Source: Excoecaria cochinchinensis (lineage: Eukaryota > Streptophyta > Magnoliopsida > Malpighiales > Euphorbiaceae). Taken from it: a stretch of DNA of 64,000 bases. Of this stretch, positions 25,312 through 37,389 are shown piece by piece; the stretch's first letter is position 1; each line of letters begins with the position of its first letter. The stretch lies in contig CANTUQ010000073.1 in assembly GCA_947683425.1 (NCBI GenBank), forward strand, positions 14,427,001 to 14,491,000, read 5' to 3'. Below the pieces are notes generated by a model. That model searched no databases, was not told where the DNA came from, and worked only from the letters and a program-made list of their open reading frames with translations. Both the position numbers and the translations under genes were made by a program.

Positions 25312-27337
25312 ATGCTAACAAACTGGATTTATTCAGCCATCATAGATCCATTCGAGTGGTCTAGGGATCCTAGTGGAAGATTGGTCAGAAATCCAATAGC
25401 TGGGCTATCAGGGTTAACGCTTACGTCGGGTTCAGATTGGGATAGAAACTCAGACTCTTATTCAGAAGAAACCTCTGGGTCAGTGATGGCAGATTTACTG
25501 TAAGATTCGGGTCCTTTGACAACACAAGATTTGGATAAGAGGTTTGAGGACTTCGAAAGGAAGATGCTAGCTATGATGGGTAACCTTGTCGCTCAGATGG
25601 CATCGAATGCTGGACAGCCATCTATAGCTCCGGCTATTGAGCCAGTTGAAACACCTATTGTGGGGGAGATTCCCATCCCAACTGCCACAATGCAACAACA
25701 AGCCGTTGAGCCTAGAGCGGCAGGACCAGCTGAGCAGAGAAGGGTTAGGATTTCGGATCCGAGGGATGACTTCTTGGAGGAAGAGGAAGATGAGACGGTA
25801 GTCCCTCAAGTTGTGAGGTGTAGAGTCCCCAAAGTAGAGGACGATGTGGTAAGAAAGATGGAGGCTATCACGCGCCTGCTGTCAGCCAGAAAAGGAGTTA
25901 TCCCCGAGGACATAGATCTGGGTGAGGAAGAGTTGCTACCCCAGAGGTTTAAGATGCCGGATTTAACAAAGTTTGACGGTTTTTCAAACCCCTCGACACA
26001 CATCAAGCAGTATGCCCTGATCATGAAGGGCATGGGGCTCACAAAAAAGCGAAATGTGGAGTACTTCTACCTTAGTCTGACGAGGCCGATGGTCGATTGG
26101 TACCACGGATTGGATAGGAGGTCAAAGGATGACTGGAATCTGCTAACGGGGGAATTTATGAGATAGTACAACTGCAGCACTTGAATGGAAGTGATGCTGA
26201 AAGATCTTAAACTACTGCAGCAGAGGCCTGGTACCTCGGACCAAATCAGATTGTTTATCAGGAATGCAAGCCCGTACTTGAGGGAAGGGCTTAAGATGAA
26301 GGGGCTCAAGGATTGGAAATCCTTGAAAGACATCGCCCTAGAAGCCAAAGCAGAATATCTGGCAAGGAAGGCGAGCAGTGATAATTTCACTCGAAGGAAC
26401 TATGGGCCCCAAGGAGGAGGAAAGTTGGGTGGCGCCGAAAGCAGCAGTAATAGAGTGGGCAAAATAGCGGAAGTTTCAGCTGCTGATGCGAGCCAGAGAC
26501 ACTACTCGAATTTAGAAAGGTCGTTATCTTGGGTTTTGGAGAGACTGATGAAAGAAGGAAAGCTCCAGCCATTACCAGCCAAGCCGGCTAAGAACCATAG
26601 CCAGCAAAACCATAGGGGGTATCAATATTGTGCTTTTCACCAGCACACCGGCCATCTCACTGACTATTACAGAACCTTAAGGGACCGGATCCAAGATCTC
26701 ATCGACAGTAAATAAATTTCTGACCCTGAGAAGAGGGAAAAGAAAAAGACGGCCGGGTATAATGCTGTTCCTCCTCCCGTTTTTATGATAGGTTCAAGTC
26801 TGCCAGAATGGTACGTATTAAGGGACCTTTATGGTAATGATTATGTCGCTGTTGCCCGTCCCAAGCAGGGGGTTAGTGAAGAGAAGCCTCAGGTCGGCAT
26901 TATAGAATGTTGGGATTTGACCAGCGAAGGCGAGGATGGAAAAGTTGATAAGCCAGAGGACGTGTGGAATTCCGAGGATGAAGAGAAGGTACAAGAGGTA
27001 CAAGCTATGACCTAAAGTGGTAGGGTGATTCCAGAGGTAGAGAGGCCTCAAGATCTAATGCTTACGCCTGCAAAAAGGGAACCCGAAGAGGATGGGTTAA
27101 TGAGACAGCTGGAAAAGACAATGGCGCAGATATCCATATGGGATTTATTAAGACAATCTCCATCACATAGGCAGAAGTTGGAGGAAGCTTTATGTGAGTC
27201 CACTGTTGCCACCACCATCTCACCGTCTAAATTGCTAGGTTTAGTCAAGGGGAGCTCGGGGGAAATTTTGGTTTATTCTGATGCAAATTTGCCACCAGAG
27301 GGCCGAAAGCACAATCACCCTTTATACATTAAGGTAT
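25312..27337 (+). pseudogene. gag of element A (in-frame stops, cut by D)
   Basis: A single frame across about 2.0 kb. An N-terminal part has a coiled-coil-like DLDKRFEDFERKMLAMMGN and an acidic hinge (FLEEEEDE). The capsid domain follows: PDLTKFDGFSNPSTHIKQYA, FYLSLTRPMVDWYHGLDRRS, LLTGEFMR, then LKLLQQRPGTSDQIRLFI and LREGLKMKGLKDWKSLKDIA. The nucleocapsid has LQPLPAKPAK and the knuckle CAFHQHTGHLTDYY (CHHC type, last Cys replaced by Tyr; 26630-26671). A C-terminal linker ends PPEGRKHNHPLYIKV at the D insertion. Stops: TAA 25501, TAG 26164, TGA 26182, TAA 26713, TAA 27013; no frameshift noticed. The start Met at 25312 is uncertain. Confidence 0.85.
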
Positions 27338-30297
27338 TGTAGACACTGGGTCCTGAAACAGCCCAGATCAGAGTTAGCCAATGATAATAAGATGCCTTTT
27401 CACAGGCAAAAAGGATGAAAGTGATGATTTCCTGGTCAAATTTGCATTTTAGAGTGAAAAAAATAAAAAATAATAAAAAATATTTTGAAAATGGGTCTTA
27501 GAAATTACAATATTTTTAGTTTAATTTAAATAAAAAAATAATAATATTTTCGGAGTGTCGGCCGCTCGACAGCGCTTGCGACGCGCACTAGCGTGCAACG
27601 CGTTGCTGCGCGTCGCGCGCGCGCGCTGCACGCATTCGCTTGCAGCATCGCGCGCACACTGGGCGAGCGCTCTCGCCCAGCGTGCACTACGGACGCCCGT
27701 CGGGCGCGCCGACGGGCATCTGTAGCACCTGGTCTGCCGAAATTGGCCTTTTTGGCACCAAAATGATTTTTTTTCCGATTTTTCACCCAAAAACCATTTT
27801 TTTATCCCATTTTTTTTGGTTTTTAAAGGTTTTTTTTCCTTTTTTAAAATTTAAATTAAATAAGATCTGATTTAATTTGATTTTTTTCTTCTTAATTAAT
27901 TTTATTTTCTATTTTCTTCATATAATAAGATAAAGATGGAAAGAGAAAAGGGGGAATTTTTCTTAGGATTTTTTTTAGGTTTTTTCTCTTCTTCTTCCTC
28001 TTAAATTCTCTCTAATTTTCCAGATTTTTCCCACCAAAAAGAACAAAAAAAAATTCAGTTCATCTTTTTCATCTTTTTCCAATAGAATTTCTTCTAAATA
28101 TATATTTAGAAGTAGTTTTATTGATTGATTTCAATTTTGAGACAAATACAACAATTATTTGCTCTCAAAATTCGTTTTTTAACTTTTTATTTTTGTTCAA
28201 TTAAACTTTTTTCCTTTGATTTTTCTTTTGAATCTCTTTTTGATGAAAAGTTAATTTTGAGACAAACAAAATAACAGTTTGTTATCAAAATCTAATTTTT
28301 TCATTTGATTTTCTAAAAATAAGATTTTTTTTCATATTTTTTGTTTCTTGAGACAAACAAAAGGATTATTTGTTCCTGAGATTATTATTATTTTTATCAA
28401 TAAAAATCATTCTTTAGACAAAGAAATTAATTCTTTGTTCTTAAAGAATTTTTTATCATTTTTTCTATTTTTTGTTGGAATAAAATTCCAACATTTTATC
28501 ATTCAATTCTAATCTTGCAAACCACAAACAAGGAAATCAATATCATTTTCACGTTCATCGAATCTGAAACTCTGAGGGTAAATATTCTGGGTTTGACGCT
28601 TTTATTTTATTTTATTTCTATTCATATTTAATTTATTCATGTATATTTTTATTACTTTCATTCATTTATTTATTTTATTTGTTTTATTTAATATGTTCAT
28701 ATAATATTTTATTCTTATTCATGTAAATATTGATTTTCTTATCATTTCTAACATGTAAATATTGGTTTCTTTTAATTCCTAACATATAATTGATTTATTT
28801 TTTCCTTTGATTTCTCATTATTTTCAACATATAATTAATAGGTTCATTTTAATCGATATTTTTACCATGTAAATGTTTTATATTAATTGTAATTATATTA
28901 ATTAACCATGTTATTCATTTAATTGCTATCATTATTTTGTTATTCATTTTTTATCATTCTTTTATCATTGTCATTGCTATTTATTCATTCATTTATTTAT
29001 TTTCATTATTAATCATTATTATTATCATGTTCATGTTTTTACATATTAATTCATTAACATGTTATATTTTATTCCAATCACTTCATTTAATCCATTTGTC
29101 ATTCATAACACATTTTTCTAATTCACTTTAAATTGTTAACATTTTAATTCATTTGTTATTTTGATATCATTTCATTTTATCTCATTTTATTTTAACTTAT
29201 CATTTATTTTATATTTAATTGACTTTGATTGATTCAATTACTAACATTATTTTATTTGTGTTTTATTTTTATTTCACATCTTATTTTCCCTCTTGGCCAA
29301 TTTTTGCGAGCACACGGGGAGATCCAGAAGGCTCGTTTGGGATTAAGTATTTATTTGTTTCATTTGTAATATTTTATTTATTTGGCTTTTTCATTTATTT
29401 TGCCATGTAATCTTTAATAAAGTTGTTTATTTTAGGCACGCTAAAAAGAAAATCACAAAAATATTTCTATTAATTAATTTGGCATTTTTTCGGAATAAAA
29501 ATGGGACCAATGTCCTAGTTTTTCATACCCAAATAAATCATCACCTTTAACACTTTTTTTAAAGTTTGTATGCGAGGATCAATATCCTCATTCTTAATCA
29601 ATATCTCGATTTATGTATGATTTGTATTTTATTTACAATGGGGGTTGTATTCCACCCCTAGTTTTGTTGTACTTATTTTCATGCACTTTACTTTAATTAT
29701 GCTTTATTTACCACTTTCCTTAAATGGATGATTTGCGCTTTAATTAAACTGCACCGAATTGAATGAGAAAATGGATGAAATGATAAATTTAAAACTCAAT
29801 TATAAACCTAACCAAGGCATGAATAAATGGGAAGTATCGAACCTTCTCTGGTCTTTGGGCTCAACGAGGCGAGAGGGCCACCTTGGCATTTTGTTGGGGT
29901 GGAAACCTCCAAAACACCTCTTGTGACCCGTAAAAAGGCTCAAACTTGCACAGTCCTAGGCACCACAAGGCGAGAGGGCCATCTTAATGTTCTATTAAGG
30001 TGGATACCTCCAAAACACCTCTGGTTTGCCCAAGCGTGAGGCTGGAGGACCACTCTATCATTAGGGTGGAAACCTCCAAGGCACCTCCGGCTTGCCTATG
30101 ATGGACATAGCAGCGCTGTCTTAAGCTTACTGAGGCTAGATGACCTTTTCCAATGTTCTATTGGGTGGTGACTCCAAGAAACCTCCTGTTGTCCAAAATA
30201 GATGCACTTGTAACTTCCTACAAGTTTTCATGAACCTCATCCTGATTACCGTGAAGGCGGGCAGTTCGGGGCCCCTCGGGGTTCGGCGCGTGTCACA
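27338..30297 (+). repeat. 5' LTR of element D (2.96 kb)
   Basis: Starts TGTAGACACTGGGTCCTGAA and ends GCGCGTGTCACA. GC-rich block at 27553-27745, about 80 bp longer than in the 3' LTR. There is no long (ATT)n tract, only short ATT runs near 29010. It includes GAGGATCAATATCCTC (29574-29589, a paired variant of GAGGACCAATGTCCTC) and hairpin modules at 29878-30170. Confidence 0.92.
29878..30170 (+). other. hairpin modules at the end of D's 5' LTR
   Basis: 29878-29902: CCACCTTGGCA, loop TTT, TGTTGGGGTGG, eleven pairs of which four are G-U. 29979-30003: CCATCTTAAT, loop GTTCT, ATTAAGGTGG. 30050-30069: CCACTCTA, loop TCAT, TAGGGTGG. About 30149: CCAAT, loop GTTCT, ATTGG. Stems differ from those of H but remain paired. 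Confidence 0.85.
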
Positions 30298-30298
30298 G

Positions 30299-30317
30299 TA
30301 GCGACTCCGCTGGGGAC
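30299..30317 (+). promoter_or_regulatory. primer binding site of D
   Basis: TAGCGACTCCGCTGGGGAC, one base after the LTR; the same site as in A with two differences. Confidence 0.82.
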
Positions 30318-31320
30318 AATACTCGAGACTTCACTTCGAAAGTGCCTTGGTTAAAATTTACAATTGAGTTTTAATTTAAAAATTTCATCCCTTTTTGAAA
30401 CTGCATTGCATCTCATTAGAGCCTTAGATCTATGCTAGTTTGGTCCCTCTTTTAACCCCGGTGCGTTCCCGAAGCACAACCCTACGTTCACTTATTATAG
30501 GGAAGTGTTAAAGATAATCACCAGCCCAAGTCTCGTACCATCATGGTATATTAAATGGAGACCCAATCGGTCATTACGCTCGTGATAAGCTAGACCCGTT
30601 GGCAGGGACCATGCTTGGGTAGCCCTAAAGTAACATCACCTTGGCCAAAACTCATGTAATGAAAATTGTTACTTCCCCTAGGTGGTATGAACCATAATAC
30701 CTTGCTTGCTGTATGGATCATTTTGTATTAAATAAACCCAAATAATTCGATTGGTCACCTAATCAAAGGCTTTCATGCCCCGATAGGCCCATGTCAACTT
30801 ATTCGGACTGCCTAAATACACAATGATCATAACTCATGCGCCCGTGCATTAGTTAGGAGAAGTTATACTGCCGGTTTCCCACCGTGCACCATACGCATCC
30901 ATAGGGGAACCTGTTAACCCATGGATCAAGCCCACCTAGGACAGAGATCGCACGACCTCGTGTGTGGGGGCAATAACGTTGGAAGGACCTATGTGCTTGC
31001 ATATGATTTGTGGATGATGCATTGCATATTCATGTCATTCATGCACAAATAAAATTTATTATTTCCTCCTCATGTATATATCTTATTCTTTGCGCATAAT
31101 TATTATGTACATATCGTCTTGTGTATAATTTTTCACATGTCTCACATGTATCATTGTAATCTCTTTTAGCCACTGTATACCATTTTTATTGCACAGCACG
31201 ACCATGCATTGCGTATTATTCATGCATCACTCTAACTCTTTGATTTTCGGCCACCGTAGACCATTTGCTCGGGTGGTTTAGGGATCCCGATAGTTATCCG
31301 AAGAACAATTAGAGTTTGGA
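30318..31320 (+). other. untranslated leader of element D
   Basis: Alignable with A's leader. No ORF of note. Near 31255 a degenerate form of A's gag start region (IDPFEWSRDP) can be read with breaks. Confidence 0.7.
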
Positions 31321-32283
31321 TTGGCCAACAGAGACCTAGCATCCTTACCAGAGCATCTGAAGGTATTAAAAATGGCTGGCCCTTCACAACAGAATGAAGA
31401 GACTCGTGCCCTGATTGCTAAAGAGATGGATAGAAGGTTTGAAGAGCTGGAAAAAAGGCTATTGGCCGTGATCAAAGAAAGAATGGATGCCATGGCATTG
31501 GTTCTCTAAGCTCAACTTATGGCAACATCTCTTAACCAAGTGAAGCCGGCCATGATCGAGAAGGCTCATATAGTGACGGCTCCAGTACGTCCATTTCCTT
31601 CTGAGACCAGAGGTAAGAGTTCACTTGATTCACCAGTTGAGCAAAGACGAAATAGGAGGCCTACTTTAGAACATGGCATTATGTCCGAAGGGGATGAGGA
31701 CCCTGCAATCACACATACTCTAAAAGATGGAAGCCCAGGAGGCCTTGACAATAGTAAGACAAATGTTAAGGCTGCAGAAGTCCCAACAACTAGAACAACT
31801 CAGTCCCACCTCACTATCTGCGATAGGCCATTATCTTGGCACTTTCCCCGTCTCGTCAAGAAGGGAAAGTTACAACCCTTGTCGGCCGGGCCTGCCCCAA
31901 GTCAAGGATGCCCTAGACATAGAGCAGATTGGTACTGTGTATATCACCAGTATTCAGGGCATAGAACGGACTATTGTCGTCCCTTGAGAGATCGCATTCA
32001 AGAACTAATCTCGGGCCCAAAAAAGGAAAAGATTGTAGAAGCGCCAACCACGGAAGTAAAGCAAAGGCACTTTTCTAATTTGGGCAGATCTTTGTCCTAG
32101 ATCATCAAGAGGCTGATGAAGGAGGGGATATTACAGCCATTACCGGCTAGGCCTGCCAGAAGCCAGGGACAGCCCAGTCATAAAAGGGATGAGTATTGCG
32201 CCTTCCACCAGCACACCGGGCATACCACAGATTATTACAAGGCCTTAAGACATGCCATTCAAGATCTAATTGACTCCAAGTAG
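31321..32283 (+). pseudogene. partial gag of D with duplicated nucleocapsid
   Basis: One frame with a stop at 31507. An N-terminal coiled-coil-like segment (EEL preceded by MDRRF, then EKRLLAVIKERMDAM) matches A's gag front. The capsid domain is missing. Two diverged nucleocapsid modules then follow in tandem. The first (about 31790-32020) has GKLQPLSAGPA and the knuckle CVYHQYSGHRTDYC (31936-31977, complete C-x2-H-x4-H-x4-C). The second (about 32050-32283) has GRSLS, a stop at 32098, GILQPLPARPARSQG, then CAFHQHTGHTTDYY (32197-32238, last Cys lost) and IQDLIDSK. A has only one module. Not functional as a capsid protein. Confidence 0.82.
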
Positions 32284-32990
32284 ATCTCTAACCCCAAAGA
32301 GCGAGAGGGAAAGAATAAGATGGATTAAGTGCCTAATTGGGAAGGGAAGGATAGTTCCTAAGGATGATGGTGGACCATCGACTGCAATAGCTGTGTTGGC
32401 AAGAACGAAAGTTGAATAGCTATTCAGAATGTTTTTTATTTTATTTTGAACTATTTAATAATGACATTCTGGTTTCATTAATAAGATGAACGTTTTTGCT
32501 TGCTTGTGTTATATCTCCAGTGATTTCACTATGCATAATCATGAGCATAACTCATTCATATTTGACATTGATTCAGTTAATGCTACTCTATTTAATCTCA
32601 GAACTTTGGAGAATCCAAAGAAAATTTTGATAGCATCTGTTATAACTCCTAAAGAAAGGTCAAAATTTGAGAGAATTAAAATAAAATGTGAAAAAGACTT
32701 TGCCTGGACCTATGAAGACATGCCGGGAGATGATCATGAAGTCATCGGGAGAGCCATTCCAAGTATCCCGATCATGGACCAATCAAGCAGAAGCTCAATA
32801 TACCCAAGCCAAAATGGGCAAAGAAGGATAAAAGAGAGATCCACAAACAGAGACGAAGCCAAAATTTCTAGCCGAAGTTCAATGCCAGTCTAGGTTGGTC
32901 AATGTTGTACCAAATCGAGAAGAGGAGAAGTGCGTGTATGTGTAAACTATTAGGATTTAAACAAAGCTTATCCTCAAAAGAACAAAAAGA
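32284..32990 (+). pseudogene. pre-RT linker and RT start of D (degraded)
   Basis: After gag the sequence jumps straight to the pre-RT linker, as in H. The segment 32486-32893 reads MHNHEHNSFIFDIDSVNATL, LENPKKILIA, PKERSKFERIK and FAWTYEDMPGDDHEV, clearly the counterpart of A at 63403-63660. After frameshifts, NVVPN and CVYVNY followed by DLNKAYPQK (32930-32975) are RT motifs. Protease is absent. Confidence 0.8.
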
Positions 32991-33120
32991 TAAAAAAGAA
33001 CAAAACGATAAAAAAGAGCAAAAAAAAAAAAAGAACAAAGAACAAAAAAAAATAATAAAATACAAAAAAGAGAGAAGGAAAAGAATCAATATCTAGATTG
33101 GAGAATCATCATGGGGGGGC
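32980..33120 (+). repeat. A-rich tract between sense and antisense RT pieces of D
   Basis: Interrupted A-rich sequence (GAACAAAAAGATAAAAAAG units) to about 33085, then a spacer with GGGGGGGCAAGC. It corresponds to 4231-4373 in H. Confidence 0.75.
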
Positions 33121-33200
33121 AAGCTTTGTTCAAATCCCGTTGATCTACACATACCCGTACTTTGCCTATTTTACTTGACTTCCGAAAAGGACCACAAGAA
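33121..33200 (-). pseudogene. antisense RT fragment of D
   Basis: Minus-strand reading gives GPFRKSSKIGKVRVCVDQRD and LNKACP, the conserved RT motif, inside a plus-strand element. It is the same inverted piece as at 4374-4452. Confidence 0.85.
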
Positions 33201-33221
33201 TTATATTGACTTACAATGGAC

Positions 33222-33558
33222 ACGGGTTGCTCAAGCATAGGAATAGACATCATAGGGAGGTGTACCTTATGGCCTCCAACGGACAAGGTCATCAAAGGAA
33301 ATCCAATATATCGATATGGCCTCCCACACCACGCAGGGTTCAAGGATAGAAGGACACCTTATGGTTAAGGCTAGGAAGTTGCTCCAGAGGTATGACGTTA
33401 AAAACCACAAGTCCACTCTGTATTGCCCCCAAACCAATAGGGCAGGAGAGACTGCTAACAAGAAGATCTTGGTCAAGATGATCCTAAACTACAAAGGTTG
33501 GGTACAAAAGTTGCCTTTTGCGTTTCGAAGCTACATAACCACCGTCAGAACCTCTACA
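33222..33558 (+). pseudogene. integrase remnant of D, left part
   Basis: GIDIIG at about 33240, then an internal deletion to a YRYGLPHH-like segment and KARKLLQRYDVKNHKSTLYC, PQTNRAGETANKKILVKM, NYKGWVQKLPFAFRSY and TVRTST, where J inserts. Catalytic Asp 2 is lost in the deletion. The pattern matches H at 4476. Confidence 0.8.
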
Positions 33559-33927
33559 TGTAACACCCCTTACCCATACTTAGGCGATCCCATCCAACAA
33601 GGAGTGAGATGCCGTAGGAGTAAAGGTGCCACCACACAGATATATAATATACATACATAACTAAAATTAAGGGTAAATCAAAACTTTGCAACACTAATCA
33701 TGGAAAAGCTGATCATGCATTAATATAATGAAAACATTACATTACTGTTCTGATCAACTGAAAGATACAACAGATAAATTACAAATCCCAAAATACATAT
33801 ACAAAAGCGGAAGCTATTACAAAATCATATAAAAGAGTTCTATACAAAAATAAAGCCCTACACTAAGACCCTGCTGTGTTGACTTTGGTAGCGACGTCAC
33901 TCCCAAAAGCGACTCCTTCCGCACCTG

Positions 33928-34013
33928 CACGGGTAAACACACCGTGCTAAGCGATAAACGCTTAGTGGGGAAACACACATATAGCATAAGGACAACCATT
34001 CACAATGGTCGTC
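33928..34013 (-). other. triple hairpin in J's 3' LTR
   Basis: Minus-strand order: GACGACCATT, loop GTG, AATGGTTGTC (34013-33991); CTAAGCG, loop TTTAT, CGCTTAG (33965-33947); CACGG .. CCGTG (33946-33928). The copy in the 5' LTR is at 50385-50470. Same order and spacing as in C and K. Confidence 0.87.
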
Positions 34014-34636
34014 AAGGCAATTCACATGCGTACTTCATTTACAAACAATAATCATGGCATGACAATAATAATAAACTCATGCTCACATACATAAAGCCAT
34101 TCATCAGAAGATTCATAACAATAATCATATTCTCATAACAGATTACACTTTTCACCATTGAATCCATAAGGATATAACATATGTTTTTCCCATATAACAA
34201 TTCATACAAAACACCTGCTGACCCGAGGGAGTGGATAACGAGTATACGGACAGTACTTTACGGGTACGAGCCGATAAAACAAATTTTCATTTAACTTTTA
34301 CAAAACATTACAAAGGGGGATCTTAAACAAGATCCTTTCAGATAAGGGTTCGCGAGGAACCATTCGAGGACCTGATCGGGGTCCAAACAGAAACAGAAGC
34401 TACAGCAAAGACTCTATTAGGCATGCCAAACTATCCACTTACTAGACTCTAGCAGGTCATACATAAGCCAATCCATCCAGTTCATAACTTCCAAAATCAT
34501 CATCATAAAATGAACATAATCATATCATAGTTACACTTGCATATTATTTATAGAATACCAAGCATAAATCTCATAACTGCTAAAGAAAACTGAAGTTCAA
34601 GCCACACGTAATGAAAGAAAACTCATTCAGTATACA

Positions 34637-34996
34637 AGGGACTGTCGCGATCGCGACGTCTGTCGCGCTCGCGACAGAGACCAAAGTCTCTTCGCTGTAC
34701 GCACGCGACGGATTTCGCGACCGCGAGGAGGACGGAAGGGTCAAGCTCTGTCGCGCTCGCGACGGTTTTTGCGATCGCGACAGAGGACAATTGGTGCGTT
34801 GTCGCGGGCTCGCGACAGATCGCGTGCTCGCGATAACACTTGGCCAACGATACGCTCTATCGTGATCGTGACAGTCGTCGCGGTCGCGACGGAGAGTACA
34901 CAACACTTTTGCTGTTGCGGGCTCGTGACGGATGTCGCGTGCTTGCGACAGCTAGGCTCCCAACACCGCTCTCTGTCGCGATCGCGACAGCGTAGG
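34637..34996 (-). repeat. TCGCGA palindrome cluster in J's 3' LTR
   Basis: Many copies of TGTCGCGATCGCGACA-like palindromes and variants such as GTCGCGCTCGCGACAG, in an otherwise AT-rich LTR. The matching cluster in the 5' LTR (51119-51413) is shorter, so the cluster varies between the two LTRs of one element. Confidence 0.88.
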
Positions 34997-37389
34997 GATT
35001 TCAAAAATCTGCAGAAATTCAGCAGATTTTCCTCTCCCAATTCCTCACCCAACATCACAAAACTCAATCAAGAGTCACTTACCTCAATTCCAACCATCCA
35101 AAAGCATCAACAACCATAATACAACATTTATTAACAATAAACTTCATACAATCCATTAATTTACACATTCAATTTCAAGAATCCATCAAAAACCCAATTT
35201 ATGCATCAAACCACATCAATTCCCAAAATTATCATAATTAACTCAAAAACTTGCAAATTCCACATTCCAAAACAAAGACCCATATCATACATACCATAAC
35301 AAAAGCATATTTCAACTCAAATTTCCAGAAATCCTCAAGAACACATTGACATGCAAGGATAAGAAATTCCCAAACCTCAAAAATCCTTTGCTCCTATTGC
35401 TTAGTTCCACTTGGCCCAACTGTAATACCTCGAAATGCACCCTAGAAGGATTTGTGTATTTCCGGGGATTTTGATGATCGAAATTGTGTGATTCGATGGT
35501 TGGAGTGATTAAGTAGTAGGAAAAGATATGATCAGAATTAAGAAAAAGTGAGTCAAGGGTATTTTGGTCATATTGCAAATAGGGATTTGATTGAATCGAA
35601 TAAATAATCACAAGGGGTAATTTATGAAATGGAGTATTATTAGACAGAATGTATGTGAAATGTGGTGTCAGGTGTGCCGAAAGGACGAATTCAGTATTAG
35701 TGCAAAAGTTTCGGCAAGTGCGGCCAATTGCAAATTTGTAAGGTATTAATTTATGACTTAATTGAAGGGGATAAGATTTAATTGTGGGTCAATGTAGGAA
35801 TGACATCTATGTAGTGGGCCAAGGAAAGATTAAAGAAGAGCTAAAGGACCAAAAGAATAATTGTTATAAAAATCTAGTGAGGGCTAATAAGAAAAGGACA
35901 TGTGGCATTGAGATAAGTTTGACTTTATTAAGGAAGAGAGAGAGAGCAGATTTCTGCACTTTCCCCTCTCCTCCCTCACGTTGTTCCCCCTTTCTCTTCT
36001 TCTCTCCTTCCTCTTCTTCATCTCACGCCATTCTCTTTCTTTCTTAGCAAGCCCAAGTTGTAGATAGTGGAATTTACAAGCTCAAGTGTTCTTTTAAGAG
36101 AGTAGAGATAGAAGGGTAAGTTATAAATTTTGATTTCTGCAATTCCTCTTTGTTAAATTAGAAATCTTAAGTAGTATTCTATGTTTTGATGAGGAAATTG
36201 GAGTGATAAAACTAAAGAGGGAGTATGGAAGCAAGAAGTGCCACTATTGAAGCTATTGGAGCAAAGGAGTTTGAGGTTTGGGAAACTTTATTTTTATATA
36301 TATGAATTTTTATATAAATATATATTCATGTATGATATAAGTTTCTTAATTGTGTGGTTGATGATAGATGATGATGGTAGTGAGTGTTGGTTTAAATTGC
36401 TCAATTGTGCATGTGAGTAGGTTTTTTTGGTGAAACTGGGTTGGAATGTACTTGACCTCTCTTTAGTAATTAGGCTGTATTGGGAGTTTTAGAACTCCAC
36501 ATCATGCGATTCTTAAACCATTAGAACCATGAATTCCATTACTTTAAATGTCTTAGAAATATCCTTTGGCAAATTCTTGCTCTAAGACCCTGAATTTTTT
36601 ATAATACCGTAGTGTTTCTTTTTGTGACGGGTTGTTTGACCAGTATGGGTTGTGGAGTGGATATCTGGAGTTGTAGATGTCTAATTGATGTCAAAATTGT
36701 TTCATTTGAAAGCTAAGACATAGGAGAACATTTGTTAAGAAGACCACTTTTCCTAAAAACGAGGTTTAGAGGTCGGTTTTCGCGATACTAGTTTATAGTA
36801 GAAAGCAGTCCGTTTTGGTAGCTGAGGCGAGCCTCTGTCGCGAGCGCGACAAGGGTCGCGACCTCGCGACAGAAAAGTATGTTTTGAGTCTTTTCTTCTA
36901 TATTTTGAGTCTAGGGTTGACCCGGATCAATTCCGTACTTTTCCCATTGGTTATTATGCATGTTTAGGGTATTTAAGTGGGTATATAAGTGGTTGTTTTT
37001 GGGTAAAACCTATGAATATGATTAAGATTGGTGATTTAACTAGTAATTAAGAATTGATATAACTTCATGAAGGTTTGTTTATTGATGAGTGCTATTATGT
37101 GATGGTCTCATGAGTAACCTTAGAATGATGTACCATATGTATGAATGCAGTTAATGTGGGTGCGATTGAAATGTTCTACGAATAATGTTGTTATTATAAA
37201 TTGTGTATATGGATATTGATAATGACATGTTTTACTGAATTACTTGATACGAATGTTGGATTTATGTTGTCAATGATGTGTGACTGGCTGGAGATGAGGT
37301 AAGAGACCTCTGGATGTGTTTCGTGTGTTGTGGGTGAGTTTGAGGAAGGAAAGATCTTGCAAAATTCTGCAGATTTTCGGAATCATGCC

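Larger units (their letters stand above)
33559..35420 (-). repeat. 3' LTR of J, distal part
   Basis: The LTR end (minus-strand GGGGTGTTACA) is at 33559. It contains the triple hairpin (33928-34013), a small-hairpin cluster (34205-34440) and a TCGCGA cluster (34637-34996). Cut at 35420 by K. The ARD-rich ORFs on both strands are read from the CpG palindromes and are not genes. Confidence 0.92.

Noticed and set aside
33316..33660. 114-codon ORF as one protein
   Set aside because: Its first part is D's integrase remnant, but from 33559 it reads into the LTR of J.
35784..36047. 87-residue ORF identical in both LTRs of K as a small gene
   Set aside because: Identity is explained by the young LTR pair; no domain and no counterpart in related LTRs.
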